A stretch of DNA of 64,000 nt from Costus lasius (lineage: Eukaryota; Streptophyta; Magnoliopsida; Zingiberales; Costaceae). Shown piece by piece: positions 1-9,849 of the stretch (position 1 is the first letter of the stretch; the number at the start of each line of letters is the position of its first letter). Under the pieces are notes generated by a model, which had not been told where the DNA came from, searched no databases, and was given only the letters and a program-made list of their open reading frames with translations. Made by a program: the position numbers and the translations under genes. Location: the NCBI GenBank assembly GCA_027563935.2, contig CM050449.1, positions 61,880,056 through 61,944,055 on the forward strand. The letters are read 5' to 3'.

Positions 1-372
1 AACATGCATAAAGGACTTTGGGCTAGGCCCATTGCTTAATTGGGCTCACAAATAAGTTGTCATGAAGATATTAGAGGCTTAAAGGGTATAATGGGGAGAG
101 AAATATCTCAAGGGCGCATGAAGAATCCTAGTTGGACTAGGATTTGCGCATATCACACATATTTTCAAGTGATCAAATTTGATTAGGATTTGATCTAATC
201 ACTTGAGATATTGATTGAGATTTAATTGGGCGGAAGTGGGGCTGATTATTTACATAATTAGAATCCTAATTGGATTAGGATTTGCGCCCATACCCCATTA
301 GGAAAAACTTCTATCATGCATTGACTTGATGTTTGCGCATGGATGAGAAGTGTGCCTCTTTTAGAATTTGTT
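1..372. other. Unclassified flank left of Athila E1
   Basis: No coding region is recognisable here. The stretch holds two near-copies of a 27-base segment (123-149 and 261-287), each with an internal dyad AATCCTA..TAGGATT followed by TTTGCGC, and a hairpin between 165-173 (TCAAGTGAT) and 198-206 (ATCACTTGA). This could be a piece of another LTR or a degraded repeat; nothing identifies a family. It is the sequence into which Athila E1 inserted, since the E1 LTR begins with TG at 373. Confidence 0.4.
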
Positions 373-2086
373 TGTTGTATGTTCGCAAGTGCACGGATAC
401 TCGAAGTAATATTTAAGATATCGAACCACAGAAACCTCATTATTAAGTACTAACGAATTGAGTTTTCACAAGCTAAGCGAATCGAGAATTATGAAAATAG
501 AAATCGAACGGTAGATGGAAAATCAAAGCGAGAGAGTTAGGACTAGGGGTTATCCTCCTTAATATTTATGACTAGATATGATTAAAGATTCATCAACTTA
601 TTTTTGCTATGGTAAAGAAATAGTTTACTTAATAAAGAAATTAACTCGCTCTCGCGCAATCAATTTACAAAGAACGATCCTCACGCTCGTGCAAGATCTA
701 TTCAATGTTTAATAAAAGTAAACTTTGATCAAATAGATTAAGAATCACTCTCGTGCATTCCACCTCAATGTCAAGATCTCAAGCAAAACTAAGCACTATC
801 GCACCTTAGTTTCACAGGTTTTACTTAAAGTTTTCTAACAATTCAACATCTATCTCTAACATGTTTTCATGTCTAAAACAATAATGATTTCTAATTCAAA
901 ACATCAACAAGGGTTAAACTTCTAAAATCTAAAGATAAGAACACAACTAATCTCTTACGATGAGTTCCTATTATAAATTTTAGGGTTCCAAGTTTCGTGA
1001 TATCATCTTCTCAGTCCATAACACAAAACTCTAAGACATGTTAATGCATGATACTAGAAACGATTAAAGGCATAAATCACTTAAGTAAAATTATCATACC
1101 AAAAATATATTGATGTAAGAAGAGTTATCTAGTCATTGAAATATCAAGAGGATTAAACCCCTATGTCCCAAGAGAAAGTTTAAGCTAGCATGGTGAAATA
1201 ATCACAGCAAATCATAATTTTAGGATGATTAGAAATCATAAGGGAGGTGTAATAATTACAACACAGGGCTGTAATCTAAATTACAACTCGTAATTGATTC
1301 GAAATCGCGATGAACAGTGCCACGATCACGTTTTTGATGATATCTCCCTTGATAGACTTCCTTTCACTCTAAAACTTATCTGGCATGTTCTTCTTCCTCA
1401 GGCGAAGCTTCCTTTCAAAAATAGTGGCTGGAGATGGTCGGAGTAGCGAACGGTGATGAACCCTAATGCTGCGGCGATTCTCTCAAATTCTCCATGAATC
1501 GTGAATCAAAATTGTTCCTTTTGCTTTGCAAATCTCCGCCTGCTTATCCTGAGTCTTCCCCTTTTTTCGGATCTTCGATTGGTGCCCTAAATCTCAAGAA
1601 ATCGAGTTTTTAACTTTGCGACAGAAAACTCAAAAATCTGGGTGCAAAATTACGGCACCATAAAATAATTACGGTAGTGTCGTAATTTCTTATGTGAATT
1701 ATGGGCAAAAATTACTATACCGTGGAAATCTTTATGACAGTTTCGTATTTTTGCCTAAGTCCTCTGGTCGAAATTGTCTGAAATTACGGTACCGTGGAAA
1801 TTTGTCTCAAAATTACAGTAGTGCCGTATTTTTACTAGAAGGCTTGTTTTAACTTGAAATTTGATGTGTAAACTCCCCTTGATGATTAGAACTCGTTCAT
1901 GCATTGAAAGTGCTTGAAAACTAGTGATAATGATACCTTTTTGCCTGAAATTGATCAAAAACAAAGAATGGTGTAGATTCTAAAGTATTTGGCAAACAAG
2001 GTGTAAAAATAAAGCAAAAGAGCAAGATTATGACTCAAAAGACTAGTAAATAAGTGTAAAAAACACTATGAAATTTGGAGTCATCA
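373..2086 (-). repeat. 3' LTR of Athila E1
   Basis: On the plus strand it begins TGTTGTAT and ends GTCATCA, giving the TG..CA ends of an LTR of 1714 bp. It matches the interrupted 5' LTR fragments at 29460-29922 (the first about 460 bp) and 38188-38621 (the following about 430 bp). It contains a short series of CTCTCGTGCA-like motifs (about 640-760), which recurs in the E2 and E3 LTRs, and three copies of the TACGGTACCGT palindrome unit at 1641-1830. Divergence from the 5' fragment is clearly higher than for the copia LTR pairs, consistent with E1 being oldest. Confidence 0.85.
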
Positions 2087-3348
2087 AACACATAAGGCTC
2101 AAAATTTGCTTGTCCTCAAGCAAAAATCAAGAAATTGATCAAAAGAAAAGACTTTCTCATGATGAATAAATTTCTAAAATACATTCACCAATGAAAACTT
2201 TCACCAATTGCTTCATAAAATTTCAAGTAGACATATCATCCTTTGAGTTTGATCTTTAAGATCCACTATTTAGTCAAATAAAACTTCACAACTTACATAA
2301 TAGGTAGAATATCAATCTCAAGACTTCATCCAGTTTTTTATTCATAACTATCAACTTTTGTTTATAGGATTATGGTTTCCAAGATCTTTTTCTCTCTCAT
2401 AATAATCATTTTTTTTAACCACATTCTCTAATTCGATTACCACCTTTTTCCTGGTGATGAAGTTAGAGTACATTGATCACATAATCAATGTAATAGAACC
2501 CATATCTTTTTAATAGAAAGAATTCTTTCAAAGATAGCGTAGTTAATGTGGGTTGATTTCTCTCCATGACTTACATCCACATAGATGCATGCTTTTTCTC
2601 TTTATTACTTCAACCCATGTCCTTTGGTACCATTGTCAATTTTACACAGTGCCAAGTAGAGAAGTCCTCGCTTTAATTGGATCAAGGAACTTTTCTTCCC
2701 AATAAATAGCAAATAGTATGAACATCAACCAAACTAATCCATTAATATCAATTTAAGGATTACACTCATTTGTTGATTTTATTTGAAGAAATTGCTTCAC
2801 TTTAAAATCAAACTTATCAAATAATACGTTCACCCAAACTATCATTTATCAATCAACGAAAAATCTCAATAGGTAGATATCTATTAGAGAAATAAATTCG
2901 ACATAATAGGTCTAATCTTAATCACAATTTTGGATATATATATATATCATCAAGAAAAATTTCGGCATGATAACGGTAGCATTTTCATGAATAAACAAAC
3001 CACATAAGCATAATAATAGTAATCATCAACATCAAACCTATATCACATAGAGTATCAATCCAGAATATCAAAATACCATGTATAGCCATATCGAAACAAC
3101 TTCATACAGAACTAAGTATCTCAATAATATCAAGTACAACCATATCGAAGAAAAAGTATAGCAAATCATCCAATCATGTTAGTACAACCAAATTGAAAGT
3201 ATATAGTAATCAAATTTTAGAACCGAGGATCTGTAGCAATAGGACACAAGAAGTTTGACATAGTCATCCTTCCCTACAAATATAAGATCGATATCAATCA
3301 GTAAACTCAAATAAAGCATGAGAATCAGAATGAGATACACACAAGATC
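2087..3348 (-). other. E1 3' untranslated region
   Basis: Non-coding stretch between the env-like ORF and the 3' LTR. It holds the LTR-adjacent hairpin (2105-2124), a block around 2420-2480 and another around 2605-2670 (containing CACAGTGCCAAGTAG) that recur in E3 (about 41100-41170 and 41270-41330); the second also recurs in E2 (about 32410-32460 and 32500-32560). A short TA microsatellite lies at about 2936-2947. No coding region is supported. Confidence 0.6.
2105..2124 (-). promoter_or_regulatory. LTR-adjacent conserved hairpin (E1)
   Basis: TTTGCTTG-TCCT-CAAGCAAA is a perfect 8-bp stem with a 4-base loop, 18 bases from the 3' LTR. The identical 20 bases occur at exactly the same distance in E2 (32012-32031) and E3 (40712-40731). 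This is where the polypurine tract is expected in a minus-strand element, but the 18 bases between hairpin and LTR are not purine-rich. A role in plus-strand priming or RNA 3' processing is inference. Confidence 0.6.
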
Positions 3349-4761
3349 CTACTCATCTAAATGTGTCTCCTCGTTGTCTCTCTCAGCCTGAGCAGCATCC
3401 ATGGGGTCATGAGAAACTCCCTCACCTACATCGCCGTAGACACCAACCCTCCTGGAGTCCTCGAAGCCAAAACGATCATAGAGAAAATTCCCCATGTCTT
3501 CCATGTAGTTCCCTAAGGCTTCGATATCCAGGTGGATATGACTCATCTGATCGGACATTCTCCCCATGGCACCCATCATCCTCTCCATACGCTGCTCCTG
3601 CCTGTACATCTGTGCAGAGAGAGTCTGTACCCCTAGGTCTTGGTAACTCTATCAATCTCTCTGATCTGGAGCTGCGTGCTGTGAGGATGATCCGGCGGCT
3701 CCATGCGGGGGTAGATCAGTAGCTCTGGGTGGCGAGGAGTCGATGCCCATACCAAATGGGTCATCACCCCAAGCAGGGGGTGGTGGTGGTACTGATGTCT
3801 CTAGTGCAGGTGTGGCATAAGACACGCAACTCGGTGACAACTTCTAGTTCTCAAGGTTTTGCACTAAAGTCTGTCTAGGGTTAGGCAATGGTAATGCTGG
3901 AAGTCCAGGCTACAAGATTAAACAATAGGTGTTGTCATCTCGTATAAAAATCTTCATTACGATGCAAGACTCAATGTCTATCCTTGCGTTGCCTCTAGCA
4001 AGCTCAGTACCGTAGGGCTAAATTCCCAAGAATAGTGCTATAGGAGTAAGAAACGCTCCTATCACTATCAATCCTCTCTTGGCTCTAGCCACCATATCAA
4101 GATGTCTCATGAAAAAGAAAGCTACATCTATTTTATAACTGTGTAGCATACTCCAAAGAAAATATAACTCAGCATGACAGACCATACCGTCGCTATCTCC
4201 TCGCCCGAATACGGTGTGTGCAAGGACACGGTGGGCATATCTGATGCATGGGTTCGAGATACTTGAGGCTCGTGCCGCTGATGGTGAAAATCGAGTCTCT
4301 GATGAGATTTGACTCCAAAAAATATGCTTAATGAATCCAATGTGCGGCTCAGTCCATCCTCTCTGTGGAAGATGGAATATACGTCGAATTTCCTTGAATG
4401 AGAGATTCTTATATTCATTTGCCATTCTGAAACTAATTTCTCCTTCAGCTGCATGATCCATATACTCATCCCAACTCACTTCCAGACTACTAAGAAATAC
4501 TAAAACAATAGATAGGTATGTTTGAGGTGTCATGTAAAAAAATTGCGTCAAACCCATCTTGTCAAGCATCCAATAAACATCATCCTTCAATCCTAAGAGT
4601 TCCAAAGCTCTTGTGTTAGTGTATTTCATTTTCACAACTCATCGAGTAAGCAGTTGGTTGTATCGTTGTTCTTGGGTTTCATCTCTAAAAATGATACCGA
4701 ATGGATTCGGTGGTGGCACTGGAGTTTCAGCGGGGGCCTTCCCCTTCTTCTTCGATACCAT
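3349..4761 (-). pseudogene. Athila env-like (ATHILA ORF-1 type) pseudogene
   Basis: A single reading frame runs from an ATG at 4759-4761 to 3349 and is broken by in-frame stops (TGA at 4639-4641, TAG at 4018-4020, and more near 3920 and 3843-3650) without a frameshift that I can see. The N-terminus is a short basic K-rich and proline-rich segment. The middle (4635-4018, 205 codons) matches the pattern of the ATHILA ORF-1 domain of plant retrotransposons, with motifs such as LVFLSSLEV, RYAHRVLAHTVFGRG and ELYFLWSML. The C-terminus is low complexity, with PPPP and Met/Gln/Arg-rich stretches. In the family this ORF sits between pol and the 3' LTR and is sometimes called env-like; its function is unproven and I see no clear signal peptide. 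E2 and E3 lack it. Confidence 0.7.
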
Positions 4762-5225
4762 TCTCTTGACCGGTGACATTATAATGTGCAAGAGAAGCAA
4801 GAAATCTACTAAAGAAAATCGGAACAGGAAGTGTTACCAAAAAGGGTGCGTAGGCTGAAAACGGGGCTTGGATTCAAGCTTCAGATCTGGACTTCTGGGT
4901 TGGGATCGAGCTTCAAATCAACTTGGGGAATGATCCTCTACCTCCCTTGAAGCTTTCTAAAGTTGGAAGCAGTTCGATCGGTGCTCGAATGAGAGAAAAT
5001 GAGAGGAGTGAAAATCACAGCGGAACAGCTGCGGAAGAGCTCAATCGAGCTTGAAATCGGCCAAATCTCTGCTAGAAATCGGATGGAAATCGCAAAGAAA
5101 GGTCACAAGAGGGTTAGGGAAGCAAGAATTCGAAGAAATCCGAAAGGTCGGCGTGAAATCATGAAAAAAAATAAATAAGAACAGTGCGCCAAACCCTAAA
5201 TATGGCATGTGAAAACGTGGGGTCG
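4762..5225 (-). other. Spacer upstream of env-like ORF (E1)
   Basis: About 460 bp between the env-like start and the palindromic repeat array. It is purine-rich on the plus strand with GAAATCG repeats (for example around 5055-5100). No ORF of note is seen. It may act as the leader of the env-like ORF, which in this position would need a spliced or subgenomic transcript. Confidence 0.4.
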
Positions 5226-5650
5226 GAAAAATTATGGTGCCGTAAAGACTTTATGGTAGTGCCATAAAATGGCTATAGAATTTCGACAGAAAACAACACC
5301 AAATTACGGTACCGTGAAGAGTTTACGGTAGTGCCATATTTTGCTTGAAAGCCTCAAAAACTTTCTGTAAGAAAATGGCTATTTTTACGGTGCCGTGAAA
5401 TTTTCCACGGTGGTGCCGTAATTCTCAAAATTTCTCTGGACAAAATTGCCCAAAAATACGGTGCCGTAAAATTTTCTACGGTAGTGCCGTAAAAACACTC
5501 AAAAACTCCAAACCTTCTGTATGAAAACAGACAAAATTACGGTACCATAAACTTTTCCACGGTAGTGCCATAATCCACATTATTTCTCTGTAAAGAATTA
5601 ACACGAATTACGGTACCGTAAAAAAATTACGGTATTGCCATATTTTGTAA
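5226..5650. repeat. About 75-bp tandem array of palindromic units (E1, post-pol)
   Basis: Six imperfect units spaced about 71-83 bp, each with a TACGGTACCGTAA-type palindrome followed about 12 bases later by a TACGGTAGTGCCGTAA-type inverted repeat (pairs near 5231, 5303, 5386, 5457, 5538 and 5609). The same unit occurs in the E1 LTR (1641-1830), in the E2 LTRs and interior, and in the E3 LTR. It lies between pol and the env-like ORF. Confidence 0.8.
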
Positions 5651-5758
5651 AAATTCGCTAAAAATCGCTAAAAATGTATCAAAAAATGAGAAAAAGAAAA
5701 ATTAACCCTAAACAAAATAAATTAAGACAAAAACAAACCAAAAACAAGGAAAAAAAGG

Positions 5759-5807
5759 CTTGGGTTGCCTCACAAGAAGCGCTAATTTAATGGTCATTAG
5801 CTTGACC
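5759..5807 (-). promoter_or_regulatory. Conserved two-hairpin motif after pol (E1)
   Basis: On the minus strand the motif reads GGTCAAGCTAATGACC (5792-5807), then AGCGCTT and a GGCAACCCAAG block (5759-5776). It overlaps the end of the integrase frame. The same block is at 34683-34731 in E2 and 42357-42405 in E3. In E3 both dyads are perfect (GGTCA/TGACC and CTTGGG/CCCAAG). A similar GGGAGGCAACCC block after integrase is, as far as I recall, common in Athila elements. RNA function is inference. Confidence 0.6.
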
Positions 5808-7020
5808 TTTCTGCACTCAGATTTGCTCGTGGTTCATCAAGTAGAAAATTCTCTCCTTCTTCAATTTGTTCATCATGATAGTAGTGTTTCAATCTCTGTC
5901 CATTAACCTTGAATATTCCTTTCTCTTCACTCCATATATCAACAGCTCCGTATGGATAGGTCTTCTTAACCTGAAAAGGTCCAGACCATCGAGATTTAAG
6001 TTTGCCGGGAAAGAGCCTCAACCTAGAATTAAATAAAAGAACGAAGTCACCTGGTTGGAATTCCTTTCTGAGTATGTGTCGGTCGTGCCACCTCTTAGTC
6101 CTCTCCTTATAGATCTTTGCATTTTCATAGGCAGAGAGTCTAATCTCATCAAGCTCGTTTAGTTGTAACTTTCATTTTTCACCCGCGCTCTTCAAGTCAA
6201 AATTCAATGCTATGATCGCCCAGAACACCTTGTGCTACAGCTCTATAGGAAGGTGACATGATTTACCATAAATCAATTGAAAAGGAGACATACCTATCAG
6301 CGTTTTGAAAGCAGTCCGGTATGCCTAAAGTGCATCATCAAGCTTGAATGCCCAGTCCTTCTTTGTTCTTGACACTGTCTTTTCCAATATCCCTTTAATT
6401 TTTCTATTTGATATCTTCACTTGTCCACTTGTTTGGGGATGGTAAGGTGTTGCAACTCTGTGATTCACCTCATATTTTCTAAGCAAAGCTGAAAATCTAT
6501 GTTCAATGAAGTGGGAGCCTCCATCACTAATTACAACTCATGGTACTCCAAAGCCTAGAAAGATAATCCTTTTAAACAATTTTACCACAACCCTAGAATC
6601 ATTAGTGGGAGAAGCAATGGCTTCTACCCACTTGGAAACATAATCTACCGCCACAAGTATATACTTGTTACCTCCAGACCATGGAAACGGTCCCATTAAA
6701 TCAATACCCCAAACATCAAATTTCTCAACCTCAAGTATTGTGGACAATGGCATCTCATTCCTTCTATTGATGTTCCCCATTGTCTGACAACTATCACAAG
6801 ACATTATAAAATCCCTTGTACCCTTAAATAAAGAGGGCCAATAAAATCCAGATTGTAACACTTTAAACATAGTCTTCTCAGTGCTAGCATGCCCTCCATA
6901 TGATGAACCATGACACTGTAATAGTATATCTCTAATTTCCTCTTCGGGGATACATCTCCTAAATATGCCATCTGCACATCTCCTAAACACATAAGGCTCG
7001 TCCCAAAAATAGTGTTTAAC
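5797..7020 (-). pseudogene. Integrase region of Athila E1 (broken)
   Basis: Integrase would insert element cDNA into the host genome. Visible parts are the zinc-binding segment (HGSSYGGH, then CDSCQ, around 6920-6780), the core with the first Asp in WGIDLMGPF (codon 6700-6702), the second Asp in ISDGG (codon 6523-6525), and the C-terminal part with SRWSGPFQV and [12 protein letters not shown] (about 6010-5930). The expected catalytic Glu, 36 codons after the second Asp, is Lys (codon 6415-6417), while E3 has Glu at that place. An in-frame TGA at 6538-6540 replaces an Arg codon that is CGA in E3, and more stops follow. It is inactive on both counts. Confidence 0.85.
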
Positions 7021-7179
7021 ATCAGCTAAAAATCTTTTCTTACCTTGATAGCTCAAATCAACAAGAAAGATATTAGCCACAAGATAGTTCACTTTGTCTG
7101 CATACCAAGGAGCCTTAACTTGATCAATCCTCAAAAGTTGTTCCTTAGGAAAGGAATCATTGATATCACCTTTATCATC

Positions 7180-7560
7180 TTCTACAATTATCCTTGAAAG
7201 GTGATCCGCAACAATATTCTCAGTTCCTTTCTTGTCCTCGATCTCTAGGTCAAATTCTTGTAGGAGCAAAATTCATATAAGCAGGCATGGTTTACTATCT
7301 TTTTTCTGCATCAAATACTTAACCGCTGCATGATCAGTGTACACCATGACTTTTGAATTTATCAAATAAGATCTGAATTTATCAAATGCAAAAACTATAG
7401 TTAACAGTTCCTTCTCAGTGGTGGTGTAGTACCTCTGTGTCTCATCCAAAGCTTTACTAGCATAATAAATCACATAAGGCTTCTTTTCCTTTCTCTGTCC
7501 TAGAACTGCTCCTACAGCAAAGTCACTGGCATCACACATGAGCTCAAAAGGTAACTCCTA
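7180..7560 (-). pseudogene. RNase H region of Athila E1
   Basis: The frame at 7539-7273 contains [14 protein letters not shown], followed by [16 protein letters not shown] and YTDHAA, the Ty3/gypsy RNase H signature that degrades the RNA strand of RNA-DNA hybrids. A stop separates it from the next segment (7269 down to about 7180, [18 protein letters not shown]), which links it to integrase in the same frame. The catalytic acidic residues of the motifs are visible, but the polyprotein is not continuous. Confidence 0.85.
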
Positions 7561-8500
7561 GTCAGGTGGCTGCATGATAGGTGCTGATATCAGGGCTTTC
7601 TTCAATTCCTGATAAACAAACAAACACTTCTCAACAAAGCAGAATTTAGCATCTTTATAAAGTAAATCAGTGAGTGGTTTAGCAAGTTTAGAGAAGTCCC
7701 TAATAAAACGCCTAGAAAATCCTGCATGTCCCAAAAAACTTCTAATCTCCTTAACTGTGGTAGGTGGTGCAAGCTTTTCAATCACTTCAATCTTGGCTTT
7801 ATCCACTTCAATTCATCTCTCTGAAATAAGGTGACCCAAAACTATTCCCTGTCTAACCATAAAGTGACACTTCTCCCAGTTAAGGACAAGGTTAATTTCT
7901 TCACATCTCTGCAAAGCTCGAGATAAATTAGCCAATAAGTCATCAAAGGAAAAAACCATAAACAGAAAAATCATCCATGAAAACATCCATAAAATCCTCA
8001 ATAAAATCAGAAAATATAGCCATCATGCATCTCTGAAAAGTAGTAGGTGCATTACACAATCCAAAAGGCATCCTCCTATAAGCAAATGTACCGTATGGGC
8101 ATGTAAAGGTAGTCTTATCTTGATCATCAGGATGAATAGGAATTTGAAAAAAAATCCGGAATAACCATCAAGAAAACAAAAATAAGAATGTTTATCAAGT
8201 ATCTCAACCATCTGATCAATAAAAGGTAAGGGGAAGTGATCTTTCCTAGTGGCAGTATTTAATTTCCTATAATCAATGCACATGCGCCAACTAGTAACTC
8301 TTCTAACGGGTATCAATTCATTATCCTTATTTTTCATAACTGTGAGACCCCCCTTTTTAGGAACACAATGTACAGGACTTACCCACTTACTATCAGAGAT
8401 AGGGTAGATAATACCTGCATTTAGCAATTTCAACACTTCCTTCTTTACAACTTCCTTCATAGATGGGTTGAGTCTTCTCTGGAAATCAACATGTGACTTA
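7561..8500 (-). pseudogene. Reverse transcriptase region of Athila E1 (frameshifted)
   Basis: From about 8490 the frame reads RRLNPSMKEVVKKEVLKLL, then KWVSPVHCVPKKGG, WRMCIDYRKLN, DHFPLPFIDQM and FLDGYSGF, the standard RT blocks of Athila. Near 8150 an expanded A-run (eight A on the minus strand T side) shifts the frame, so the following NAPTTFQ and FMDD blocks lie in another frame; the original frame returns near 7940 (LANLSRALQRCEE) and continues to FLGHAGFSRRFIRDFSKLAKPL (about 7740-7680). E3 carries the unshifted version at 44342-44935. Confidence 0.85.
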
Positions 8501-8949
8501 TACTCATCCTCCATATGGATCCTGTGCATACAAAAAGAAGGATTAATTCCGTTCAAGCCATCAATGGTATACCTAATTACCTTTCTATGAATTATCAACT
8601 CCTTCAAGAGCAAATTAGTTTCCCTTTCATCTAATTGAGCATCAACAATCACAGGGTAAGTAGAATTAGGACCAAGAAATTCATATCTAAGATTATCAGG
8701 TAAAGTTTTCAATTCAACTTTTAGAATCTTTTCCTTTTCATCATCAAATGTAGCACAGTCCAATATATCATGAGTTTCATTACAAGAATCATCATCATCA
8801 TCAAAGTCAGAATTATCAATTTCAGCATATGAATTTTCACAAGAATCAGAAAAAAAATCAAAAGAAGTAGAATCAGAAGAAACAAATAAAAAACTAGGAT
8901 AATAAAACACATCATCAACAGCATGTACACTACAGCAAAAACTATCATA

Positions 8950-9370
8950 TGCAGGTTTTTTCAATGAATTGTTAAAATCAAACTCAATTTTATTATCACC
9001 AATATTCAGAGTGAGTTTACCATGCTTCACAACAATTAATGCTCCAGCAGTGGCTAAAAACGGTCTACCAAGAATAATAGGAATCTTCGCATCTTCCTCC
9101 ATCTCAAGAACCACAAAATCAGTAGGCACAAAATACTTACCAACTTGGATAGGAACATCCTCAAGAATACCTACTAGACATTTACTGAGTGGTCGGCGAG
9201 CTGCAATGATATTGAAGTTGGTTTAGGAGCTCCCATATCTAGTTTCCTACGCACAGATAAAGGCATTGGACTCATACTAGCTCCCAAGTCACATAAGGCT
9301 CGGTCGAAAGCAACACTCCCAATCAAACAAGGGATAGAGAAACTACCTGAATCCTTTAATTTCGGTGGTA
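8950..9370 (-). pseudogene. Aspartic protease region of Athila E1
   Basis: The protease would cut the Gag-Pol polyprotein. The active-site region is RALCDLGASMSPMP (about 9303-9262), an Athila-like D-L-G-A-S form. The C-terminal flap and end are FVVLEMEEDAKIPIILGRPF followed by LATAGA (about 9115-9040). The two halves are in different frames, with a break between 9174 and 9129. Downstream (8950-8500) is an acidic linker leading into RT. Confidence 0.8.
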
Positions 9371-9844
9371 ACTTGTTTTGAATAAGAGCACTGCATTCCT
9401 CAGTTAGTGCCACATTACCATAGTTCTCTATTTTTCTTTTGTTGGATAAAATTTCTTTTAAAAATTTTGCATAAGAAAGCATCCGAGATAATGCATCAGT
9501 AAATGGAATATTAATATACAACTTTTTCAGCACTTCAAAAAATTTCCTAAACTGCCTATCCAACTTAGCTTGCACAATCCTCTTGGGAAAAGGAATAGGT
9601 GGCCTATATGGTGGTGGTGAACTAGGTCAAGGAATCTCAACTTCACAAGGCAAGTCACCATTCCGTGAAGGCTCATCCCCCTTAGAAGGCGGAGAACAAG
9701 GATGGGACTGCACATGTGCAAGTTGTGCTTCCAAAACTGGTTCATTGTTAGGTCTAACATTAGGCTCTTCCTCATCATCATCTAATGGTCTCCTAGGATC
9801 CTCTAATTGTTTTCCACTCCTAGTTGTGATGGCATTACAATGTT
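9371..9844 (-). pseudogene. C-terminal gag and gag-protease linker of Athila E1
   Basis: This is the continuation of E1 gag after the 18-kb copia A insertion. It begins at the TSD and reads into an acidic, proline-rich linker, with CNAITTRSG at the start (E3 has CNAIITRSG) and then KLDRQFRKFFEVLKKLYINI (about 9570-9510) and GNVALTEECSALIQNKLPPK before the protease. An in-frame stop lies near 9628. The match of CNAITTRSG with E3 shows that removing A restores the normal Athila order. Confidence 0.75.
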
Positions 9845-9849
9845 CCCTA
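9845..9849. repeat. Left target-site duplication of copia A (CCCTA)
   Basis: CCCTA directly precedes the TGAAAG end of A, and the same five bases follow its other end at 28002-28006. A 5-bp duplication is standard for copia integrase. Confidence 0.9.
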
